A stretch of DNA of 39,475 nt from Bacteroides gallinarum DSM 18171 = JCM 13658 (lineage in GTDB: Bacteria > Bacteroidota > Bacteroidia > Bacteroidales > Bacteroidaceae), in the NCBI RefSeq assembly GCF_000374365.1, contig NZ_KB894153.1, positions 1-39,475 of the forward strand, in the 5' to 3' direction. Positions 27,053 to 34,690 of the stretch are shown here, piece after piece. Made by a program: the position numbers and the translations under genes. Under the pieces are notes generated by a model. The model had not been told where the DNA came from and ran no database searches. It worked only from the letters and a program-made list of their open reading frames with translations. The first letter of the stretch is position 1; every line of letters starts with the position of its first letter.

Positions 27053-27197
27053 GGGAGGATATGTCAAAACTCACCACAGATTGCACTGATTAGCACAGAT
27101 TTTCATAGATTGAATTTAAATAATTGATTATCAAGATAGGAAATCCGTGATAATCTGTACAATCTGTGGTAAAAAAAGAGTTTTGGCATAGCCTCCC
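27053..27197. repeat. Palindromic repeat element, copy B
   Basis: Arms 27053-27103 and 27141-27197 are inverted repeats sharing GGGAGG, CAAAACTC, ACCACAGATTG and CAC.GATT, with one 7-T insertion in the right arm. The core has TTGAATTTAAATAATTGA and then TTATCA, identical to the core start of copy A at 12531. It begins 18 bp after the stop codon of the third microprotein gene and could end that transcript. Confidence 0.85.
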
Positions 27198-27215
27198 CTT
27201 ATTCGCTTACTACAC

Positions 27216-27311
27216 TCATCTCGGGTAGTTATAATACTTCATAGCTTCAACCCAGTTCTCGCCGACTTTGGCAAGTACTTCCTTGAATGAATTTACAATC
27301 TTCTTTTTCAT
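27216..27311 (-). CDS. Microprotein 3 of a tandem family (31 aa)
   Basis: ATG at 27311, stop TGA at 27216. N-terminus MKKKIVNSFKEVLAKVGEN, then an aromatic tail ending YYNYPR. No signal peptide; likely a cationic amphipathic helix. The 30-35 nt before the ATG and the first five codons are nearly identical to those of microprotein 2 (shared TTCA, CAGTTTAATTTTTAGG, ATGAAAAAGAAGATT), which points to tandem duplication. It lies 43 nt after the previous gene. No known family is recognised. Confidence 0.75.
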   Translation of the reverse strand: MKKKIVNSFKEVLAKVGENWVEAMKYYNYPR

Positions 27312-27354
27312 AATCCTAAAAATTAAACTGAATACCCTGAAAACATTTTTTTCT

Positions 27355-27447
27355 TTACTTCTTGATGGTGTATCCCATCATCAACATCTCATTACGACCT
27401 ACCTCTGCGAGGATGCGTCTGAATGAACTCATAATCTTCTTTTTCAT
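27355..27447 (-). CDS. Microprotein 2 of a tandem family (30 aa)
   Basis: ATG at 27447, stop TAA at 27355. N-terminus MKKKIMSSFRRILAEVGRN, then EMLMMGYTIKK. It shares the pattern MKKKI..SF...LA.VG.N with microprotein 3 and F-R...E...N...GY with microprotein 1. A weak AAGG precedes the ATG. It lies 75 nt after gene 1. Net positive, with no Cys, so not a disulfide peptide. Function unknown. Confidence 0.75.
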   Translation of the reverse strand: MKKKIMSSFRRILAEVGRNEMLMMGYTIKK

Positions 27448-27522
27448 AACCTTAAAAAATTAAACTAACACCTTGAAAACTGAAAACTAAACTTGTCTCT
27501 TCTCTAAAAAGGGGGCGAATGC

Positions 27523-27597
27523 TTAAAGCATTACATAACCCCAGATGTTCTTATCGGCCTCGCCGAAATGTCTGAACAATTTTCTCAATTTTTTCAT
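27523..27597 (-). CDS. Microprotein 1 of a tandem family (24 aa)
   Basis: ATG at 27597, stop TAA at 27523. N-terminus MKKLRKLFRHFGEADKN, then IWGYVML. It is preceded by a full Shine-Dalgarno AGGAGG eight bases before the ATG, rare in Bacteroidales and strong support that it is translated. First gene of the cluster, with a leader of about 70 nt from the predicted start site. It is the most diverged member but keeps the basic N-terminus, the F-R pair, E, N and G-Y. Confidence 0.75.
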   Translation of the reverse strand: MKKLRKLFRHFGEADKNIWGYVML

Positions 27598-27659
27598 TTT
27601 GTTATCCTCCTAAAATCAATCTTGTTACTCTTAAAATAACTTGTTATCCTATCATTTCT

Positions 27660-27674
27660 ATGTTTTACAACACA
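27660..27674. promoter_or_regulatory. Promoter-proximal palindromic site (putative operator)
   Basis: ATGTTTTACAACACA, of TGTT-n4-AACA palindrome type, sits over the predicted transcription start of the microprotein cluster and overlaps the -7 box by two bases. Its twin is at 27723-27737, exactly 63 bp away (six turns of B-DNA) in the same orientation and differing at one base. Confidence 0.6.
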
Positions 27675-27702
27675 AAAATAGAGCCTTTGTTCAAGATAGC
27701 AA
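27673..27702 (-). promoter_or_regulatory. Predicted microprotein cluster promoter
   Basis: On the minus strand, TTG (27700-27702), exactly 19 bp, then TATTTTTG (27673-27680): a full match to the Bacteroidales TTG-N19-TAnnTTTG promoter. It is one of the two best promoter matches in the window. Start site expected near 27666. Confidence 0.7.
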
Positions 27703-27722
27703 GTGGTTTTATATAGAAAAAC

Positions 27723-27737
27723 ATGTTTTATAACACA
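27723..27737. promoter_or_regulatory. Distal palindromic site (putative operator)
   Basis: ATGTTTTATAACACA, 14 of 15 identical to 27660-27674 and 63 bp upstream of it. The pair brackets the promoter, as expected for a dimeric regulator that loops or covers it. Confidence 0.6.
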
Positions 27738-27895
27738 TTTCTTGACCTAAATCAATTTTTTCTGAAATTACAACAGGAGTAAGGAACGGAATGGCAGTGC
27801 AGCGAAGCAATTATGACAGGCAGGAGACAAAATGGCAGTTATAAGCAGGTAATATACCCTGGTAAAGGGCGGCCGGTTACGGTACGGAAACGGAA

Positions 27896-27960
27896 ACGCG
27901 GATTACACGCAAACCGCGGACTGGCTTAAAACCAACCGTGGAAATGCGTGTAACCCGCGT
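27896..27960. repeat. Small palindromic element, copy D
   Basis: ACGCGGATTACACGCA (27896-27911) pairs with 27945-27960 at 15 of 16 positions, and pairing continues inward through CCGCGG..TGG with CCA..CCGTGG, leaving a 7-nt loop. The GGATTACAC core resembles the arms of elements A-C. It lies about 75 bp downstream of the pepD stop and may terminate that gene. The stretch 27961-28035 holds shorter ATATCTT palindromes and no gene. Confidence 0.75.
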
Positions 27961-28035
27961 AGCCGAATCTAAAAGACGTATATCTTTAAAGATGCATATC
28001 TTAAGGATATATACCTTATTATATAGGAAAAGCGG

Positions 28036-29493
28036 TTATTTACCCGGAGTCTGTTCCAATGTCGCAACTAGGAAGTCGTAGAACTTCGTTACGGACGGAA
28101 TGTATGCGCGTTCATCCGGCGAGTGCGGCGAACGCAATGTAGGTCCGAAGGAAATCATATCGAGTCCCGGACAGTTAGCGCCGATAATGCCGCATTCCAG
28201 CCCTGCATGGATTACCTTCACGGCAGGTTCTACACCGAACTGCTGTTGATAGGACGACTTCATGGCATGCAGAATCGGAGAATCCACATTGGGCTGCCAA
28301 CCCGAATAGCCGCCGCTCAGCTCTACCTTCATCCCTGCCATAGAGAAACATGCCGTAAGGCTGTCTGCCAGGAAGTCTTTCATCGTATCACAAGAGCTGC
28401 GGGCAAGGATGCGGATATCCGCCTTACCGCCCCCAATCGTTACAATGGCCAGGTTGGAAGAGGTTTCCACCGTATCGGGAACCGTGGGTATCATACGCAT
28501 CACACCGTTCTGGCAGGCCATAAGTACGCTAATCATATTGTCCTGGATTTCCTCGGGAACAATGGCGGCAGGCAGGTCGGCGTTTTCCAGCGTCAGGGTA
28601 ATGCCTTCTTCAATCGGCGTATATTCTTCGTTAATCTGTGCCTCGTACTCTTTGATATACTCCTCCAGTCCGTCGATGTCTTCGGGATTGAATACGAGGA
28701 CGGCATGTGCCTCGCGCGGAATGGCGTTGCGCATATTGCCGCCTTCGAAACCCGACAGCCGGCAGTCGAACTCCACCAGCAAATCGTGTACGACACGGGC
28801 AAGCAACTTATTGGCATTACCGCGCCCCTGGTTGATTTCCAGCCCGGAGTGTCCGCCGCGCAAGCCTTTCAGAACTATCTTGCGGGCTACCAAATCGGCA
28901 GCGGGCGCTTCTTCCTTATATTCCAGCGTAGCTGTGATGTCAATGCCACCCGCACAGCCGATGTACAGCTCTCCTTCATCTTCCGAATCGAGATTCAGCA
29001 AAATCTCGCCTTGCAGCGTACCGGGCTTCAAGCCGAAAGCGCCGTACATACCCGTTTCCTCATCCTTAGTAATCAATGCTTCCAGCGGACCGTGTTTCAG
29101 GTCTTTCGCCTCGAGCACAGCCATAATGGCAGCTACGCCCAAGCCGTCGTCGGCGCCTAGCGTAGTGCCTTTTGCCTTTACCCAGTCGCCGTCGATATAG
29201 GTTTCAATGGGGTCTTTCGTAAAATCGTGAACGGTATCGTTGTTCTTCTGCGGAACCATGTCCATGTGTGCCTGAAGGATGACGCCTTTGCGGTTTTCCA
29301 TACCCGGAGTGGCTGGTTTGCGGATAATCACATTACCTACTTCATCGACAAACGATTCCAAGCCCAAACCCTTACCGAAATTTACAAGAAACTCAGTTAT
29401 TTTCTCCATATGTCCGGACGGACGGGGTATCTGAGTGAGCGAATAGAAATGCTTCCACACATTTTGTGGAGCCAACTGTAAGATTGTACTCAT
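28036..29493 (-). CDS. pepD: Aminoacyl-histidine dipeptidase (M20 metallopeptidase)
   Basis: A 485-aa cytoplasmic di-zinc M20 peptidase that cleaves Xaa-His (carnosine-type) and other dipeptides. Metal and catalytic motifs: LQAHMDMVPQK (His and the following Asp), TTLGADDGLGVA (bridging Asp), TKDEETGMYGAFGL (catalytic Glu pair), NLDSEDEGELYIGCAGG, and the C-terminal metal-site His in RSPHSPDE. The lid-domain motif GLRGGHSG is present. No signal peptide. Length is as expected for PepD. It is monocistronic, with its own -7 box and a hairpin (element D) downstream. Confidence 0.96.
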   Translation of the reverse strand: MSTILQLAPQNVWKHFYSLTQIPRPSGHMEKITEFLVNFGKGLGLESFVDEVGNVIIRKPATPGMENRKGVILQAHMDMVPQKNNDTVHDFTKDPIETYIDGDWVKAKGTTLGADDGLGVAAIMAVLEAKDLKHGPLEALITKDEETGMYGAFGLKPGTLQGEILLNLDSEDEGELYIGCAGGIDITATLEYKEEAPAADLVARKIVLKGLRGGHSGLEINQGRGNANKLLARVVHDLLVEFDCRLSGFEGGNMRNAIPREAHAVLVFNPEDIDGLEEYIKEYEAQINEEYTPIEEGITLTLENADLPAAIVPEEIQDNMISVLMACQNGVMRMIPTVPDTVETSSNLAIVTIGGGKADIRILARSSCDTMKDFLADSLTACFSMAGMKVELSGGYSGWQPNVDSPILHAMKSSYQQQFGVEPAVKVIHAGLECGIIGANCPGLDMISFGPTLRSPHSPDERAYIPSVTKFYDFLVATLEQTPGK

Positions 29494-29513
29494 AATTATA
29501 AAAGTTGTTTTCG

Positions 29514-29521
29514 CAAATATA
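29514..29521 (-). promoter_or_regulatory. Predicted -7 box of pepD
   Basis: TATATTTG on the minus strand, 21 bp before the pepD ATG, matches TAnnTTTG. The -33 is unclear. Confidence 0.4.
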
Positions 29522-29543
29522 AGAGTTATTTTTCAATATCCTC

Positions 29544-30326
29544 CTAATCGGAATTGCAAAAATCGGCAAAGTCATGCTCGAACTGCACGAAGCCTCCGGG
29601 ATAGATGTAGCCTATAAGCTGTGAATAACGGACGCCTTTCACTTCCTTGTTCAGCAAGGCGATAAAATTCTCCATAAATTCCTTTTCAGCGACTTCAAGC
29701 CCGAACGTTACAAGTGCATGGGACAGGACGTAGGCATAGGATTCATCCGTGAGCAGCTTTTTATGAAAATCGCCGTGGGTATTGTCTATAAACGATTTCA
29801 GGTCTACTTCGCCCAACATATACATGGTGCGCATCCGCCCGCGCTCATAGGTTCCGAAGGTGTGTTTCAGCCCTTTCTTTCCCAGCTCGCAATGTTCGAA
29901 ATACTCGGACAGTCCTTCGTTGAGCCACCCCGGCAGCCTTTTTATGGCCTGGCGGCTTAAATGGTGTGCCAGCTCGTGAATTATCACCTTCGAGCTTTGT
30001 TCGCGCCACTTCTCACGCCCCAACACAACCGCTTCTTTCCTGCTGGGAATATATAGTCCGGCGGTCTGCAAAGAGGACAGTCTCACTTTTATACTATCCA
30101 GATAGTCCCAGGCGTCCTGTCTTTTCTCGAAAACAGTCAGTTTCAGGTCGGTAGTGTCTTTCAAGCCGAACCGTGCATAGAACTCGAGTTCGAATGCCAG
30201 AAAGCGTTCTATCCAGGCCTTGTCCTTTTCCGGAAGCGGGTTTCCGGCATAGCTTATCCGCAAGTTCTGTGCGAAAGTACCGCAGCAGGCAACGAGTATC
30301 AAGCAAAGGAGCAATGGGCGTTTCAT
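29544..30326 (-). CDS. Exported zinc metallopeptidase (HExxH, peptidase MA-like)
   Basis: A 260-aa protein with a signal peptide (LLLCLILVACCGTFAQ). Its Cys pair does not make a clean lipobox, but lipidation cannot be excluded. The gluzincin core VIIHELAHHLSRQ gives the HExxH metal site, and the third ligand is likely the Glu of LNEGLSEYFE about 24 residues later. This fits small exported peptidases related to DUF1570/peptidase MA. It starts one base after the stop of the upstream M23-like gene (TGA-T-ATG), so translation is probably coupled. Substrate unknown. An envelope or surface role is likely. Confidence 0.88.
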   Translation of the reverse strand: MKRPLLLCLILVACCGTFAQNLRISYAGNPLPEKDKAWIERFLAFELEFYARFGLKDTTDLKLTVFEKRQDAWDYLDSIKVRLSSLQTAGLYIPSRKEAVVLGREKWREQSSKVIIHELAHHLSRQAIKRLPGWLNEGLSEYFEHCELGKKGLKHTFGTYERGRMRTMYMLGEVDLKSFIDNTHGDFHKKLLTDESYAYVLSHALVTFGLEVAEKEFMENFIALLNKEVKGVRYSQLIGYIYPGGFVQFEHDFADFCNSD

Positions 30327-30327
30327 A

Positions 30328-31158
30328 TCATTTCTTGTTTTTCAGATATTTCTTCTGTTCGCGCTTACTCATATCCAGCATGACAAGCCCGTCGTCTACG
30401 AGTGCAGTGTACATCTTCCTTTCCACAGGCTTTACATCGCCCTCCGTAGTGCGGAACACCGGTGTAAAATGCGAATAAGCATACCCGGCAGCCTCCAGCC
30501 CGTCGAACTTGTTCTTATCGAGGAAAAAGAAGGAAACGGAAACTCCCGTAGGCCCGGCTATCCCGACAGGCTGCCCCGTACGCACTTTCTCGCCGGGGGT
30601 AATGAAGTTCTCGTGCATAGCCAGATAAGCCGCAAAAGTGTAGTCGGCATGGCATATAAGCAGTTGGCGCGACAACACCGTGCAGCAGGCAATACCGCTA
30701 CGGGTGGCATAAACGGTATCGCCCGGCACCATACGAAACTGCAATGTCCGGAGAGACTCGCGCCTGTCTGTCCGCCAGGCAGTACGCCTGCCGCTTTTCA
30801 CCGGAAAGGCATAGGGCGTATCTATCTTGAAGTCTTTCGGAAAATTCCCGCGGAAAAACATATAAGTAGTGGGGTTGTCGAAAAAATTATCGTACCGGGC
30901 ATTCTTCATTCTCTTGAAAATCGTGTTCTTGCCGGGCTTCAGGCTGTAAGAGTCGTCGTTGACACGGTAAAGGTAGTAGTTGCAGTAATCCTCGTTGTAA
31001 TAATTCAACTCGAGGTTTCTGTCGTCGTCGTACTCCCACTCCGACCTTACGATGTTGACGGGGCGTTCCAGTATTTTCCGTAACGACTGCGCATCGGCGT
31101 AGGCGGACAATGCCAACAATGCCACGGCCGCTATCAAAGAGTTCGCTGCTTTTTTCAT
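30328..31158 (-). CDS. Exported degenerate M23/LytM-like protein
   Basis: The ATG at 31158 is preferred over an upstream TTG at 31182, which overlaps the -7 box, giving 276 aa. Signal peptide (SLIAAVALLALSAYADAQ). Residues about 145-230 follow the LytM fold pattern: GDTVYATRSGIACCTV, ICHADYTFAAYLAM, PGEKVRTGQPVGIAGPTG. The metal-binding HxxxD and HxH motifs of active M23 endopeptidases are missing (SVSFFFL stands where HxH would be), so it is probably a non-catalytic regulator, like EnvC- or NlpD-type activators. It is coupled to the downstream zinc peptidase. It may present or regulate that enzyme, but this is inference. Confidence 0.75.
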   Translation of the reverse strand: MKKAANSLIAAVALLALSAYADAQSLRKILERPVNIVRSEWEYDDDRNLELNYYNEDYCNYYLYRVNDDSYSLKPGKNTIFKRMKNARYDNFFDNPTTYMFFRGNFPKDFKIDTPYAFPVKSGRRTAWRTDRRESLRTLQFRMVPGDTVYATRSGIACCTVLSRQLLICHADYTFAAYLAMHENFITPGEKVRTGQPVGIAGPTGVSVSFFFLDKNKFDGLEAAGYAYSHFTPVFRTTEGDVKPVERKMYTALVDDGLVMLDMSKREQKKYLKNKK

Positions 31159-31179
31159 AAATATCAGATGTTCTGTATG

Positions 31180-31187
31180 CAAAAATA
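31180..31187 (-). promoter_or_regulatory. Predicted -7 box of the M23-like/peptidase operon
   Basis: TATTTTTG on the minus strand, 22 bp before the ATG, matches TAnnTTTG. TTG at 31210-31212 is 22 bp upstream, rather far. Confidence 0.4.
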
Positions 31188-31276
31188 ACCATTTTCCGCA
31201 AATAGCCTACAACCGACGTATGAAATTCGTATTTTCCGCATACCGGACAAGCATGCCCGGTTCACTGTCCCGGTGA

Positions 31277-32260
31277 TTATTTAGGACGGTTCGCCAACGA
31301 AAGGTGCAACCCGCCGTAGATGCCGAGCACCACGACCAGCAGGGTCTGGATGCCGTGCACTATCAGCGCAAAGACGCCTGCATCCGTAGCGCTCACCCCA
31401 TACATCATCATCATGGTGATAACGGCAAAATGCCAGGGACCGGCTCCGTTGGGCGTAGGAACGATTACGGCAAACGTTCCGCCCACGAACATCACCATTG
31501 CCGCCTGGAAACTGAGATGTTCCGTAAAGGAGAAGCAATAAAAGGTAAGGTAGAAATGATAGAAGTAACACGCCCATATAAGTAAGGTATAGAGAACGAA
31601 CAGCGGGATATTCCTTACATTACGAAGCGACATCACCCCCTCGCATACATTCAGCACGACTCCTTTCACTTTCTCGAAAAAAGAAAGCATCCGCATCAGG
31701 TAATACGCAAGCACCAGCACACCGATTACGCAGAACAGGGAAACGTAGAACCAAGGGGATGCCAGCAGATGCACCAGCGAGGGGATTTTCGTTCCGGTTT
31801 CCTGAAAGAAACGGAAAAATACGGGCATCTCCGCAAGAAATGTAATCCCCGTAATCAGGAGGATGCACAAAGTATCTACCAGCCGCTCGGTCACGACAGT
31901 ACCCAAGGAGTGTGAAAACGAAACATCATCGTACTTGGCAAGGGCTCCGCAACGCGACACCTCGCCCACACGGGGCAATATCAAGTTGGTGGCATAGGAG
32001 ATGAATATGGCATCCACGCAGTCGCCCCTTTTGGGATAAGCCCCCAACGGTTCCAGCGTCTGCCGCCAGCGCCACCCGCGGAACACATGGCTCATTACGC
32101 CGAAGAACAGCGAAAACAGCATCCAGCTCCAATGCGTGCCGTGCCGCAACACCTCCTCCACGCGTCCGAAATCGAAATCACGATACACCCAGTACAGGAT
32201 AAAAGCACCCAGCAGAATGGGCAACACGATTTTCAATGTCTTTTTTATTATCTTATTCAT
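31277..32260 (-). CDS. Lysylphosphatidylglycerol synthase TM-region family membrane protein
   Basis: A 327-aa inner-membrane protein with about eight hydrophobic helices and the conserved blocks of the UPF0104/LPG_synthase_TM family: SHVFRGWRWRQTL, YATNLILPRVGEVSRCGAL and VPTPNGAGPWHFAVITMMMMYGV. It has no C-terminal aminoacyl-transferase domain, so it is the flippase-like part only. Family members move or attach lipids or glycolipids. The substrate here is unknown. It is divergent from rsmA and separate from the peptidase operon downstream. Confidence 0.9.
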   Translation of the reverse strand: MNKIIKKTLKIVLPILLGAFILYWVYRDFDFGRVEEVLRHGTHWSWMLFSLFFGVMSHVFRGWRWRQTLEPLGAYPKRGDCVDAIFISYATNLILPRVGEVSRCGALAKYDDVSFSHSLGTVVTERLVDTLCILLITGITFLAEMPVFFRFFQETGTKIPSLVHLLASPWFYVSLFCVIGVLVLAYYLMRMLSFFEKVKGVVLNVCEGVMSLRNVRNIPLFVLYTLLIWACYFYHFYLTFYCFSFTEHLSFQAAMVMFVGGTFAVIVPTPNGAGPWHFAVITMMMMYGVSATDAGVFALIVHGIQTLLVVVLGIYGGLHLSLANRPK

Positions 32261-32332
32261 CGTTTTCCCTTAAAATTCGTCCGGCACGCGTCGTAATTTG
32301 TGATTTGTAACTCGTAATTCGCCGAAAAGGAT

Positions 32333-32340
32333 TACCTTTG
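32333..32340 (+). promoter_or_regulatory. Predicted -7 box of rsmA
   Basis: TACCTTTG, 29 bp before the ATG, matches TAnnTTTG. TTTG at 32304 is 25 bp upstream, too far for a good -33. Confidence 0.4.
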
Positions 32341-32369
32341 AACCGCAAAAGTAACGATTTAGTTGATAC

Positions 32370-33173
32370 ATGAGATTAGTTAAACCTAAAAAGTTTCTCG
32401 GCCAGCACTTCCTGAAAGACCTGAAAGTGGCACAGGACATCGCCGATACCGTAGATGCCTGCCCCGGACTCCCGATACTGGAGGTAGGGCCGGGCATGGG
32501 GGTACTGACGCAATTTCTTTTACCTAAGGAACGTCCGGTGAAAGTCGTAGAAGTGGATTACGAATCGGTGGCCTACCTGCGGGAAGCCTATCCGCAACTG
32601 GAGGAGCACATCATAGAGGACGATTTCCTGAAAATGAACCTGCACCGCCTGTTCGACGGGCAGCCTTTCGTGCTTACGGGTAACTATCCCTATAATATAT
32701 CCAGCCAGATATTTTTCAAGATGCTGGACAACAAAGACCTGATTCCGTGCTGTACGGGTATGATACAGAAAGAGGTGGCCGAGCGCATCGCCGCCGGTCC
32801 GGGCAGCAAGACATACGGCATCCTGAGCGTACTGATACAGGCATGGTATCGCGTGGAATACCTCTTTACCGTACACGAACACGTATTCAACCCGCCTCCC
32901 AAGGTGAAAAGTGCCGTTATCCGCATGACGCGCAACGGGACGCAGCAACTAGGGTGCGACGAGAAGCTGTTCAGGCAAGTTGTGAAAACCACGTTCAACC
33001 AGCGCCGGAAAACCCTGCGCAACTCCATAAAACCGATACTCGGCAAAGACTGTCCGCTGACGGAGGACGCCCTTTTCAACAAACGTCCCGAACAGCTTTC
33101 CGTGCAGGAGTTCATCGAGCTGACCAACCGGGTGGAAGCGGCGCTAACCGCCGGTTGCAGCAAGTGCCCCTGA
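32370..33173 (+). CDS. rsmA: 16S rRNA (adenine1518/1519-N6) dimethyltransferase
   Basis: A 267-aa KsgA/RsmA enzyme that dimethylates two adjacent adenines near the 3' end of 16S rRNA during 30S assembly, using S-adenosylmethionine. N-terminal KKFLGQHFL, SAM motif ILEVGPGMGVLT, acidic ribose-binding VEVDY, catalytic motif IV as NYPYNIS (NLPY type with Tyr for Leu), and the C-terminal RRKTLRNSIKP. Length is normal. It lies 56 bp upstream of mgtE on the same strand, a plausible operon. Confidence 0.96.
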   Translation: MRLVKPKKFLGQHFLKDLKVAQDIADTVDACPGLPILEVGPGMGVLTQFLLPKERPVKVVEVDYESVAYLREAYPQLEEHIIEDDFLKMNLHRLFDGQPFVLTGNYPYNISSQIFFKMLDNKDLIPCCTGMIQKEVAERIAAGPGSKTYGILSVLIQAWYRVEYLFTVHEHVFNPPPKVKSAVIRMTRNGTQQLGCDEKLFRQVVKTTFNQRRKTLRNSIKPILGKDCPLTEDALFNKRPEQLSVQEFIELTNRVEAALTAGCSKCP

Positions 33174-33229
33174 AAAGGGAAATGATACAAGCAGACAGTA
33201 TATAGTTCCGTTTTTCAACAACGAAGGTT

Positions 33230-34576
33230 ATGGAAATAGACGAAGAATACATAGATAAAGTCAAGAGCTTTATAGAGCAGAAAGACGCGGAAAATGTCAA
33301 GACGCTCCTCACCGACCTGCATCCGGCAGATATCGCCGAACTGTGCAACGACCTTGCACCCGAAGAGGCACGCTTCGTTTACCGGCTTCTCGACAACGAG
33401 ACAGCCGCCGACGTACTGGTGGAAATGGACGAAGACGTCCGGAAGGAATTCCTGGAACTCCTGCCCTCGGAAACCATTGCCAAGCGGTTCGTGGACTACA
33501 TGGATACGGACGATGCCGTAGACCTGATGCGCGACCTCGACGAAGAAAAAAAGGAAGAAGTCCTCTCGCACATCGAAGACATAGAGCAGGCGGGAGACAT
33601 CGTAGACCTGCTGAAATACGACGAGGACACCGCCGGCGGTTTAATGGGCACGGAAATGGTGACCGTCAATGAGAACTGGAGTATGCCGGAATGTCTGAAA
33701 GAGATGCGCCTGCAGGCCGAGCAGTTGGACGAAATCTACTACGTATACGTCATCGACGACGACGAGCGCTTGCAAGGCGTATTCCCGCTGAAGAAGATGA
33801 TAACCTCCCCTTCCGTGTCCAAGGTGAAACACGTGATGAAGAAAGACCCTATCTCCGTCCACGTAGATACCCCCACGGACGAAGTGGTGCAGATTATCGA
33901 GAAATACGACTTGGTGGCGGTTCCCGTTGTAGACAGCATAGGGCGCCTGGTGGGGCAAATCACCGTAGACGACGTCATGGACGAAGTGCGCGAGCAGTCG
34001 GAACGCGACTACCAGTTGGCATCCGGTCTGTCGCAAGACGTGGAGACGGACGACAACGTCATGCGGCAAACTTCCGCCCGCCTGCCGTGGCTGCTTATCG
34101 GCATGCTGGGCGGTATCGGCAACTCCATGATACTGGGTAATTTCGATGCGACCTTTGCCGCACACCCCGAAATGGCGCTGTACATCCCGCTAATCGGCGG
34201 TACGGGCGGAAACGTGGGAACCCAGTCGTCCGCAATCATCGTGCAGGGACTCGCCAACAGTTCCCTGGACGCAAAAGACACGCTCAAGCAGGTTGCCAAG
34301 GAATCCGTAGTAGCCGTAATCAACGCCACTATCATATCCCTACTGGTATATATCTATAACTTCGTACGGTTCGGCGGTACGGCAACCGTTACCTATTCGG
34401 TATCTATCAGCCTGTTCGCCGTCGTCATGTTCGCCTCCATATTCGGGACGCTGGTTCCGATGACGCTCGAGAAGCTGAAGGTAGACCCCGCTATCGCCAC
34501 CGGCCCGTTCATATCCATTACCAACGACATTATCGGCATGATGATGTACATGGGCATCACCGTACTGCTCGCCTGA
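33230..34576 (+). CDS. mgtE: Magnesium transporter MgtE
   Basis: A 448-aa Mg2+ channel. A cytoplasmic N domain of helical repeats (about 1-130), two CBS domains (about 135-260, ending VGQITVDDVMDEV), a linking helix, and five transmembrane helices. Hallmarks: GGTGGNVGTQSS in the pore region and ATGPFISITNDIIGMMMYMG with the selectivity Asp. Known family behaviour: the N and CBS domains bind Mg2+ and close the pore when intracellular Mg2+ is high. Full length. Confidence 0.96.
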   Translation: MEIDEEYIDKVKSFIEQKDAENVKTLLTDLHPADIAELCNDLAPEEARFVYRLLDNETAADVLVEMDEDVRKEFLELLPSETIAKRFVDYMDTDDAVDLMRDLDEEKKEEVLSHIEDIEQAGDIVDLLKYDEDTAGGLMGTEMVTVNENWSMPECLKEMRLQAEQLDEIYYVYVIDDDERLQGVFPLKKMITSPSVSKVKHVMKKDPISVHVDTPTDEVVQIIEKYDLVAVPVVDSIGRLVGQITVDDVMDEVREQSERDYQLASGLSQDVETDDNVMRQTSARLPWLLIGMLGGIGNSMILGNFDATFAAHPEMALYIPLIGGTGGNVGTQSSAIIVQGLANSSLDAKDTLKQVAKESVVAVINATIISLLVYIYNFVRFGGTATVTYSVSISLFAVVMFASIFGTLVPMTLEKLKVDPAIATGPFISITNDIIGMMMYMGITVLLA

Positions 34577-34656
34577 AACGGCAAAACAGAAAAAAAACGA
34601 CGAAAAAGTATGAAGTAATCATTTTATTTCATTAATTTGTAACCTAATGTAACCCG

Positions 34657-34672
34657 AACGGGGTATCCCGTT
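34657..34672 (+). promoter_or_regulatory. Short hairpin in the leader of the DUF349 gene
   Basis: AACGGG-GTAT-CCCGTT forms a perfect 6-bp stem 18 bases before the ATG, with no T-run after it. Either a leader structure near the ribosome site or chance. Confidence 0.35.
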
Positions 34673-34690
34673 TCTAAAAAGTAAATACAA

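Noticed and set aside
27791..27844. 17-codon plus-strand ORF (MAVQRSNYDRQETKWQL) with AGGAG upstream
   Set aside because: Very short, opposite strand to the microprotein cluster, no similarity to it and no promoter seen.
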